Of a stretch of 64,000 nt of DNA, positions 55,566 to 64,000 are shown piece by piece. Position 1 is the stretch's first letter; each line of letters begins with the position of its first letter. The stretch comes from Atherinomorus stipes (Eukaryota; Chordata; Actinopteri; Atheriniformes; Atherinidae): positions 787,992 to 851,991 of the forward strand of contig JALJCO010003062.1 of the NCBI GenBank assembly GCA_023101725.1. The letters are read 5' to 3'. A program made the position numbers and the translations under genes. The notes beneath the pieces are model-generated. The model did not search any database and was not told the DNA's origin. It saw only the letters and a program-made list of their open reading frames with translations.

Positions 55566-55887
55566 GATTAGAGGCATTTCTTCCCCAATGTCACCTGAAT
55601 TACTTCATGCGCTGTCATTCAGCTTTGCAGATGTAATGAGCCAAGTTGCTGTGGATAGCATAAACTGAGTGGATGTTAAAAACGTAACAGTCTGTGTTTT
55701 TGTACACAAATGACCTAATATGGGTGTGATTTTTTTAGAGGACTTGATTTTACATTGCGCAACTTTACGTCTCAGTGGCACGTAATTTGAAGCAGCTACA
55801 TGTCAGGGACACGTAAACTGTTCATGCTCATGTCATGTATTTTTGTGAGATCAGGTTGGTGGAAAACTTCATCCACCCTACCTTTAA

Positions 55888-57776
55888 AGGCCTCCTTCCA
55901 CTGAAAACCCGTTTAACTTGCTCCTTCTGAAATACGGAGGGTTTCCCCTTGTTTACTTACACATGCTGACTTGCTAGCGTTGCGTTCCCCCCAGTCGGCT
56001 GTGCTTCCTCATCACAGAAACAATACGAAGAGAAGAGCGAATCGGGAACAGCCTTGCACTTCTACGTAACATTGGGTTACGTATCTGTCCATTGGAAGGG
56101 GTTTCTATCTGTCCATTGGAAGGCAGGTAACCCTCCACTACACACTAGAAGTGAAGACGGCACGACTGTAGCTTCGGAGTTGAGAAGCTAATTAGCTAAC
56201 TGTTTGTTAGCATGGCGGAACAAACTTGTTTGTCGGCTCTATTTCCTGTCTGTAGTGAAATAAGAGCGGAGGGAGGAGCTTCCTTCATACACTGATGGGA
56301 GCCAGCCAATCAGACGGAAATTCATGAGAAGGACCCGGAAAAGCCTGCCGTTGGACCACAGGCCTCTCTTCTAGTATACAAATACAGCTGGATACAAAGA
56401 TACCAGAAGGTTTTTTTAAACAGAAACGATGCAGAATGCATTCAATAATAATGGAGAACACAGAAATATTAATGAAATGACCACGGAAGTACAACTTTAA
56501 CATTTATTGAAATGAAAAAAAATCATTATAGCAGAAAGACGGAGGACTCCGAATAGTTTATTTAGCAGTCGTAACAATTAAGCAGTCAGTACATTTTAAT
56601 ATTCAACTACATCAAAGAAGGTTTCAGAACAAGTTTTTTGATCACACAGGAACATTTGTTTCTCTTCTAATCTGGATCCATTTTTTGAGCCTTTGGCTGA
56701 TTATTTCTGCCTCTGGCAACAAGCTGCAGTTCATGTTGTCGCAACTTTATTACCTCCTCAGTCATTCCAGATGGCAGATGAGCTCAGGCAATTAGCATCA
56801 CAGTTTTTACTTCAGGACTGCTGGAGTTTTATGGGGGGTGGAAACTCCTCCACACATGAGGCCTTAATTTGATTTTGCCTGTGGACCAACTCAAATACAA
56901 GAAGATCATTGGTTTCATTCAGTCATTTGGACACTGATGATTCACAAAGGGGCAGAGACGGTGATATAGATGGAACAGCAGCTACTTTCCTTTTCCCCAT
57001 TTCATATTTATTCTAATTATTTGGACAAAAGTCAATTTTAATTATAATTTCATTGAATCTAAATGTGTGATTCATTTTATTTATTGCTTAATTACTATAT
57101 TTGTCTACAGATTGTACTGTCAGCTTGCAGAGTGGAGTTCAGAGTCTTCTTTGGGTTTGAGTTTCCTTCAGCTACAACTTCTGCTACAAATTTGTTTGAC
57201 ATTGTAAAATGTTTTAAGGACCTCATACTGGTTGAAAGACTAAAGATCTATTTTCACCTGTCTGAGGTAACTATGTCATACCTGTGTCTTTGAGGGTAAT
57301 AGCTGTCTTTAGCTCACATCAGCTTTGCAACAGCATAAAGGGCAGAAAGTGAACATGGTTGCTTTGGGGAATATAAAACACCATGTGGCCTAATTACACA
57401 TGGATCCACCAGTGCAGAGGTGATATCTGTGGGTGAAATCTGAAGCCATAAATCAAAATCTTAAGAGTTGGTAAGTACATCATGATTCCCATTGACCTCT
57501 TGCATTGACAATTAACATGAAATCTGAAAGTCAACAGCTAAGCTGGCTGCTCTGTTCTACAGGAGATTGTAATGCACCCAGAACAACTCAACTCAGCTTC
57601 TTTTATATAGCAATTTAGCAAACGCATAGGAGCAGCGCAAAATGCTTTACAAATAGAAGTAATAAAAGAATCAAACACAGTCAAATATAACAACTAAAAA
57701 CAGATTTGCAAGATTTACAAATACAATTATTATTTTATTTTTTTTAGTTTAAATTTTTATGAGGCCTGCAATCCTC
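55888..57776. other. No gene recognised
   Basis: About 1.9 kb. A short tandem duplication of TATCTGTCCATTGGAAGG lies at about 56080-56125. A stretch at 57600-57660 (TATATAGCAATTTAGC, AAATGCTTTACAAATAG) resembles LINE 3' untranslated sequence but is too short to assign. No gene was found. Confidence 0.45.
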
Positions 57777-57942
57777 CAGGTTTTCAATGTGTCCCTGCTC
57801 AAACACGCCTGACTCAAATTAATGAGTCATTGTTCTGAACGTCATTGGCTGTTGGATCCATTTCTTTTGAGTCAGGTGAGTTTGAAGAGGGACACATTCA
57901 AAGCCTGCAGGATTACGGCTAGGACCGGATTGGGGAACCCTG
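57777..57942. mobile_element. Palindromic MITE fragment with CAGGGTTCCCC end
   Basis: The right end, read inverted, is CAGGGTTCCCCAATCCGGTC. The body is an inverted repeat: CAATGTGTCCCTGCTCAAAC, then TGACTCAAA, pairs with TTTGAGTCAGGTGAGTTTGA and GGGACACATT. The left tip is missing. The class is probably hAT-type. Confidence 0.55.
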
Positions 57943-57948
57943 ACTTAA

Positions 57949-58430
57949 AGGGACTAGAGGCAGGAATTGCAAAAGAATAAACATGCATGTCCAGTTTTTT
58001 AATGCTAATGGGTGATGAAGCGTTAAAAACCAAAAAGAACAATCCCTCCCATGTCTGTCTCCGTTGCCTTGAACAGGCTGTGTGCTGCATAATGCGCTGC
58101 GATTCAGTGGCCAAATTTCCCGCACAGCCGTGCGGATTTGAGGTCAAATAATGCTGCATCCGCATCCCCGACAGTTTTGATCCAGGAAGGAGACGGTCGT
58201 GGTAAATTCAAACACTGCAAGGGATAGTTAAAGATTCTTCGATCCAGATCAACTGAAAGACCCTAAAAAGTGGAACTACGAAAAAAAAAAAACTTTATCA
58301 GAGTAGTAATAATGTAGCAACAATGTTGTTGCTTCAGTTTGTGCACGCTCCCGTGTCGGCTTGGCTCATGGCTGCAGTTACCCGCAGCACCAGTTGCGAG
58401 TCTCATTGCTTAATCTTGCCCCAAGTCCCT
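57949..58430. mobile_element. TTAA-flanked MITE (482 bp)
   Basis: The left end AGGGACTAGAGGC and the inverted right end AGGGACTTGGGGC match at 11 of 13 bases. TTAA is present on both sides (57945-57948 and 58431-58434), as in Kolobok/piggyBac insertion. Non-coding; the 97-codon minus-strand frame has no domain. Confidence 0.75.
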
Positions 58431-58735
58431 TTAAGGGTGTGTCTGATTATTATAAAAGACCTCCTGAAAGCACTGTAGGTGAAACTTACATCAAATTAAG
58501 TATATAAAATACTCATCATTCAATACACAGCACTGCCTTGAAACAAAATGAGTCAGAATTAAAAACAAAAAAGTTAAATGACTTACATCCAGGGATCAAA
58601 AGTAATTGGAGAGTTATAGGATTAACTCTTCTTTTTTTTTCAATTTGGACCTTATATCTAGGAGTTCATACGTGCATTTACTCACCGGCAAAATTTCAGT
58701 ATCATTTTATTTCTCTCGGACGATATTTAAATTAA

Positions 58736-59261
58736 AGGTATAGTCCGAAGTTCCCCCCGTAGAAAATAAACGTTAGACTTGAGCAAGTGAAATCCGTCTT
58801 AAACCCTTTGGGCCTCTACTCCCGTGCCGTGGGTGCGTTTGAACACAACTCTCTCTCCCCCTGCCTGTAATTCAGTCTTTTGCATGGTTTTGGTGTGTTA
58901 GGGACGTTTCTGGGTGGAGATTTCTGTTTATATCAGCAGCCAATGACAGAGCTAAGAGCATGACGCTGTGTGGAAATAAGCTCATGATTGGAGCAGACGC
59001 CAGTCACTCCAACTCTCGAAGGAAAAAGAAAGAAAGAAAACACTGTGGATGCATCGAAGAAAAGGTAAGAGCTTCAGATAATGCACTTTGGAAAACCAGG
59101 TTAATAATAGTTTGGCTTGTGGCTTCTGAGATCTGAAGGAGAAGCTTGAAGTTAAATAGGCTAGCTAGAACGAGGCGGCCATTAGCCTGAGAGGGAGGAG
59201 CGCTCAGTTTGAATACTGTTATTTGCAAACAGAAACTCTGGAGGGACTTCGGACTCTACCT
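58736..59261. mobile_element. TTAA-type MITE (526 bp)
   Basis: The left end AGGTATAGTCCGAAGTTCC and the inverted right end AGGTAGAGTCCGAAGTCCC share 17 of 19 bases. The left flank is TTAA (58732-58735) and the right flank is CTAA (59262-59265), taken as a mutated duplication. Non-coding. Confidence 0.72.
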
Positions 59262-59273
59262 CTAAAGCCAGAA

Positions 59274-60350
59274 CTGGTAATCCAGCTCATAAACACTTTT
59301 TGTTATACTGGGTGAAATGGTCCTTTCATCCTGACAGCAGTCAATACATCATGTATTCATAAAAAGGAAGGAAAAAAATCAGACCTGTGAGAGCTGCAGT
59401 TCTGTAAAAACTCTGACCAGCCCCTGCCATTCGCACCGAAAGGCAGGAATTGGTAATTCACAACTTATAGAAAGAACGACTCGATGTCTCGTCTCTGTCC
59501 CTCCCCTCTCTCCGTCCCCCACGTGACCCCCCAACCCCCCCCCCCCCCCCGTGCACTGCTTACTGTAAACAAATGTAGCTAATGGACTGCTTATAAGCAC
59601 TGCAGAAGGAGTTGGAGGTGAGTGGATTAAGGGTTAGAAAAAAAAAAATCTTTTTTTTAAAAGCTGTTTCCTATCAAGCTAACGAGCTATCCACTTGGCT
59701 GTCATCGTTAACCTGCTCGTAAAACATTGGCGCACACGACCCTACACTCTGAAGGCGTGGTTGCAGGTGGTGTGTTCTTTTAAACTGTCGCTTGCTCAAA
59801 CCGTTTTTCCAACATTGCCAACCCTAGCTTTAAAGGTTGAATATGGAATACGGACAGAACAGCGACATCACCTGTGTCTAGGTTGTAGTTGCAACGGCAA
59901 AAAACAACTCCAGCCGCTGGGATGCCAGGCTCGCTGCTGATATGAAAGTGACCAACAGTCTGCAGCATGTCCAACAAGTAACACAGAGGAGTTTATAACT
60001 GACAGCTAACGTTAGCCATGTTAGCAAACAAGCTAGCTTTCCGATCCAGGGGGAAAGTTACCATTTTCGTGTTTTGACTCCATGGAAAATGTTTATGTGG
60101 GTCCATTTAGTGAAGTCTTCACCTAAATTTACTCCGTGTTTTGCTCTTCTCAGGTCACTCCTCCTCAGACACAGATAACAATATCTCCAGGGCTCTGAAG
60201 CAGCTGCTTCACTCGTCGTCTCCACGGTTTTCCCCTGTACAAGCCTGACTATGACCAAGTCTGACTGGCGAAAACTGCTGAGCCAGAGCAAAGAACCGTT
60301 TATGTCAGGAGGTGGAGGCTGCATTATAGCAACCCTACTAGTTTAACATT
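59274..60350 (-). repeat. Longest copy of interspersed repeat family R3
   Basis: In reverse orientation it includes the sequences shared with 14291-14738 and 39988-40150. Its minus-strand frames (CNYNLDTGDVAVLSVFHIQP at 59780-59977; SEPWRYCYLCLRRSDLRRAK at 60058-60324) are open, and the second is also open in the 14-kb copy. A C run of about 18 lies at 59533-59550. Ends and transposon class were not determined. Confidence 0.65.
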
Positions 60351-60684
60351 TAGAGCACCTTATTTAAAAACCAGAGCCATAGCTTTTCATACGCTTTATT
60401 CAAGAGAGAACAATAAAGCTGAGATGCACCATGGATATGAAGTCAAAGCAGAATATGAGCTCAGTGTTCCTTTATTTTTCCTGCTGATTAATGTTTTATA
60501 TCGCCAGTCTTGTCTGTGACTGCTGCCCAAGAGCTGCATTCACAATCACATTTCTAGCTGAATTTGTTAGAAGTGAAGAGCAAAATAGCAGACCTGAAAA
60601 TTAATGAGTGAAGACATGCTTTCCAGCTATGCTATTTTTAAGGTTTTCAAAGTCCAATAAAATCTTCTAAACCTGAGTGTACAG

Positions 60685-61071
60685 TAGGCATGTGCTGGTA
60701 CGAAATTCTGACGGTATGATAACCTTGAGCTAAGATATCACAATTTCACGGTATACCATGGTATCATGACTACACTCTTAAATATTGTTTTTAAGTGTTT
60801 TTTAAGTGTCTGGGTACATAAAAACAACTTATTTTGGTTGAGCAATGCCCTTTATTGGAACATCTGTACTTCCTCCTTTGATGTTTATTGGCGGTGGCAT
60901 TGGCATTGCATCAGGACAGACGGCGTACACCTGACTTGTACTCTCTCTCTCTCTCTGTGCTTTATAAGACAGAATGAAGTTCATACCGAGGTCAATGTAT
61001 GACGGAAAATGTAGTGGTTTTCATACCGCTATGTTTTTATACTGTTGACACCGGATACCGATACATCACTA
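60685..61071. mobile_element. hAT-type MITE (387 bp) with 8-bp duplication
   Basis: The ends are TAGGCATGTGCTGGTACG and, inverted, TAGTGATGTATCGGTATCC. The perfect target duplication GTGTACAG lies at 60677-60684 and 61072-61079. Subterminal GGTATGATAACC and TTTTCATACCG motifs are typical of the family. Non-coding. Confidence 0.9.
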
Positions 61072-61079
61072 GTGTACAG

Positions 61080-62880
61080 TCACAAGAATGAAGAAGCTGT
61101 ATGATGATACCTCAGGTGAGCTGAACACAACACAGATTCATGGACAGTGCATATAATGAAGGTACAAAGAATTGTAGAATAATTCTCAATGATTTCCGAC
61201 AGTATTTTTGCTTAAATGCCCATCCCTACCCTGAACCAACACAAGAACTATTGAATGTTATTGAATGTTTTAAATCAGAGGATCCTTCTGTTTCACTATA
61301 ATGGCTGATTTATCTGTTTTTTTGCTTTGCTCTGTATTCTTTTATTTTTCTCTTTCTTACTTAAAATATTGGTTACTTGTTTCTTTTTGTTTCCATGCAA
61401 AGAACTGCGTAACCCAGCTGTTAGGGACAACAAAAATAAAAAGGTAGTTGCTCACTGACTAAAGTTGATATTTTCTGCTGGTGCTCACATCTGAAAAGGA
61501 CTTTAATGTGTTGGCTCACCTCCTCCTTCCCATCCACCCACCCCCACCTTGTTTTGTCGTGTCCACTTCACCATCCTAACAGGAGCTGGCAGCAACAGCC
61601 CAACAGGATGAAAACAGGAGCACCAAATTACACTGCAGCACACCGACACGTCGGAGAGCCTGATTACAAAATGTGGCTGCAGGCTAAACTGCAAACATGA
61701 AGAGCGAGAGCAGAATATTCATGAACAATGTTTACAGAAGAATCTACCATGAAGGTTTAAATGTAAATATGAGAATTCTGATGAACTGGTTGATGTCATG
61801 ATTTTATGCTCAGAATATTCATGGTTCATCAGGTGAGGGATAAACACAGGTTTTCTGTCACATCCAGCACGAACTGCTGCTCATTGGGTATTTTTATGAC
61901 CATTCAATTATGAGCCCACAGTCATTGTTTTTTTCCTCCTAAAAGATTAATAAACAGCAGAATCTGTAAAGCAGACATGTAGCTTCATTGGTTTCAAAAC
62001 ATAGAAAAAAGACCTGTGACAGGTGCGAACTGAGTTATTGATCTGACGTTATCAAATATGTCAAATTTGTGCTCTGCTGTGAGCGTCGTTGGACGATCAG
62101 ATGATCTGATGGAAGAGATCATTTCTGATCAGATGCTGCTTCCCAGCAGAGATCCTGTTAGAGTTCTGCTGTGATCTGAGATCTGTGTTGCAAAGGTATA
62201 ACCACTACTCTGGAGAACATCCAGGTGGTTTTCCTCTCACTGACAAGTGACGAGGAACAGATCGGACATTTCCTGATCATCTGCAGCCTTCATGCTGGAT
62301 TTATCTTTCTTTGGACCAAATACACATTTATTTCTCTTTCGTTCTATTACTCTGTCTCAACAAGGACTAGACTGGGATCTAGTCCCTATTGGGGTTTAGA
62401 GACCGGACTGGGGTCTAGTCCCTGTTGATGGGCCATCCAACAGGGACTAAACCCCAGATATCCAGAATACACTGAAGAGATTTTTTTATCCCTTCTGGTC
62501 TGGGAACACCTAAGGATCTCTCAGAGGATCTGATTAGTGTCTCTGGGGAGAAGGATGTTTAGATTTTCCCTCTGAATCTGTTGTTGACACCAGTGGTTAT
62601 CTAACTGGGGTCAGGGACCCCCAGGTAGGGGGGGGCTTCAAAGAGCACAGGGGACCACAGAGCTTTAAATATTTAAAGCCTGTGTGATTAAAATTAAGAC
62701 CATGTCCAGAAATGAGTTGAGGTTGATCAGCTTAAAGTGCTAATGACACAATTTTTACATTTTTATTTATTTAACGTTTTACATATTTTAGCGACCAAAA
62801 TGTTATTGGTGATGATCTATGTAACAGTTACAAGCACGCCTGCATAACTTGGTTGAAACACTGCCACATTTCAGGCATAT
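61080..62880. other. No gene recognised
   Basis: About 1.8 kb. A repeated GGGATCTAGTCCCTATT / GGGGTCTAGTCCCTGTT pair occurs at 62380-62430. There is no supportable gene or RNA. Confidence 0.5.
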
Positions 62881-63802
62881 TTGACTGTAGCACTGCTCAC
62901 TACAGGAAGTGACGTCAGTGCAAGATCATCTACATTACCAGCTCTGTTGACAGGTATGCTAGTGGCTTTACTGCTAGTGGTGGATCCCTACACAACCACC
63001 TGGATTTACGACTACCTCACAAACAGACCACAGTTTGTGAGACTGACAGGTTGTGTGTCTGAGATGGTGGTCAGCAGCACTGGAGCACCACAAGGGACTG
63101 TACTCTCACCATTCCTCTTTACACTGTACACCTCAGACTTCCAGTATAACTCTGAGTCCTGTCATCTGCAGAAATATTCTGATGACTCTGCTGTTGTGGG
63201 GTGTATTAGTGATGGACAAGAAGCCGAATACAGGGAACTTGTCAATCAGTTTGTGAAATGGTGCAGTAACAATCAGCTCATCTTAAATACCAGCAAGACT
63301 AAAGAGATGATTGTTGACTTCCAGGAGGAGCAAGAATAAGCAGCATAGTCCTGTCTACATCCTGGAAGAGGAGGTGGAGGTGGTAGAGAACTACAAATAC
63401 CTTGGAGTTCAGCTGGACAACAGACTTGATTGGAAATGCAACTGTGACTACATCTACAAGAAAGGTCTGAGCAGACTCTTCTTCTTAAGGAAGCTAAAAT
63501 CATTTAATGTCTGCAAAAAGATGTTGCAGATCTTCTATAAGTCTGTGGTAGAAAGTGCAATTAGCTTTGCAGCCATCTGCTGGGGCAGCAGCATCAGAAC
63601 CAGAGACTTGAAGAAACTAAACAAGCTGATCAAGAAAGCTGGTTCTGTGCTGGGGATAACTCTGGAGCCGCTGGAGCTGATCGTTCAGAAAAGAATGCTT
63701 CACAAGCTGATGAAGATGATGGAGGACACTTCCCATCCTCTCCACAACACGGTGAAGAATCAACAGAGTGTGTTCAGGGAGGCTGCGTCAAGTTCGCTGT
63801 AG
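62881..63802 (+). pseudogene. LINE ORF2 fragment with reverse-transcriptase motifs
   Basis: The first frame gives WIYDYLTNRPQFVRLTGCVS, SSTGAPQGTVLSPFLFTLY (motif B) and LQKYSDDSAVVGC (motif C, YSDD variant). It then gives NQLILNTSKTKEMIVDF. A one-base frame change near 63335 leads into ENYKYLGVQLDNRLDW, LSRLFFLRKLKSFNVC, SFAAICWGSSIRTRDLKKLN and LGITLEPLELIVQKRM. The endonuclease and RT motif A are missing, so it is a dead 5'-truncated copy. YSDD in place of the common YADD is seen in related fish LINEs. Confidence 0.88.
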
Positions 63803-63984
63803 GACGGAGAGATACAGGAATTCATTCCTGCCAGCAACCATCACCCTAAAGAACAAGACTAACTGACTTTTTGTTTATTTATAAAAAAAAAAAAAAAAAA
63901 AAAAAAAGTGAGCTTTTACAATACTGAATTTCCCTTCGGGGATGAATAAAGTATTTTTCATTTCATTTCATTTCATTTCATTTG
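62881..63984 (+). mobile_element. Jockey/CR1-group LINE, 5'-truncated
   Basis: It carries the second half of a reverse transcriptase and the C-terminal ORF2 region, then a short 3' untranslated region with an A run (63880-63907), GGGGATGAATAAAGTATTTT and a (CATTT)n tail at about 63952-63983. Another 3' tail of the family is at 37106-37310. The subfamily (Rex1-like or other) cannot be fixed by eye. Confidence 0.85.
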
Positions 63985-64000
63985 TAGCAGTTTTTATGTG

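Larger units (their letters stand above)
50004..55883. mobile_element. TTAA-flanked non-autonomous element, split by two hAT insertions
   Basis: The left end AGGCAGGGTAGGGGATCC and the inverted right end AGGTAGGGTGGATGAAG are flanked by TTAA (50000-50003 and 55884-55887), as in Kolobok or piggyBac elements. Removing the hAT transposon (50128-54152) and the hAT MITE (54748-55565) leaves about 1 kb, which includes an internal inverted repeat at 54255-54582. Part of the same family is repeated at 58620-58735 (TTGGACCTTATATCTAG). No transposase was found. Confidence 0.5.

Overview
The window looks like teleost fish DNA, probably from a spiny-rayed (percomorph-type) species. It is AT-rich, has short GT-AG introns, and carries a typical fish transposon load: hAT, PIF/Harbinger, Tc1, pogo-like, TTAA-flanked, CACTA-like, L2, RTE-type, jockey/CR1-group and DIRS elements. 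No conventional host gene could be recognised with confidence. The assignment rests on family recognition by eye, not on a database search.

Layout. 1-8 kb: short hAT-type MITEs with clear 8-bp target duplications, a pogo-like transposase relic and a long G tract. 8.4-18.2 kb (minus strand): a two-gene unit made of an intact 701-residue Tnp2/CACTA-like transposase ORF followed 18 bp later by a five-exon gene (about 351 codons) ending in a DUF4806-like domain. The introns of the second gene have absorbed an L2 fragment, a long foldback repeat and two Harbinger MITEs, yet all exons and splice phases stay consistent. 18.8-25.1 kb: a nest at least four levels deep (hAT in hAT, Tc1 inside that, then three further insertions inside the Tc1). 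25.1-29.7 kb: the most repeat-poor stretch, with one weak candidate host exon. 29.8-31.3 kb: a Tc1 relic, a 300-bp tetranucleotide array and an RTE-type LINE tail. 32.5-35.4 kb: a satellite with a 246-bp period that is free of net length change over ten periods. 35.8-45 kb: Harbinger MITEs, a LINE tail, a CGTCATAG-ended repeat and a decayed DIRS tyrosine-recombinase retrotransposon. 46-48.7 kb: one DNA element nested in another. 50-55.9 kb: a TTAA-flanked element carrying a nearly intact 4-kb hAT transposon (three exons, perfect 8-bp target duplication, one visible 2-nt frameshift) and a hAT MITE. 57.7-61 kb: more TTAA and hAT MITEs plus a repeat family shared with 14.3 and 40 kb. 62.9-64 kb: a 5'-truncated LINE with reverse-transcriptase motifs and a (CATTT)n tail.

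The most interesting unit is the transposase/DUF4806 pair at 8.4-18.2 kb. A 3' splice site sits immediately before the second ATG and another just before the first ATG, so one promoter could make both proteins by alternative splicing, an arrangement reminiscent of plant En/Spm. The intact ORFs inside a heavily invaded locus raise the possibility of long-term retention. The nearly intact hAT at 50-54 kb and the dimeric satellite at 32-35 kb are the next most notable.
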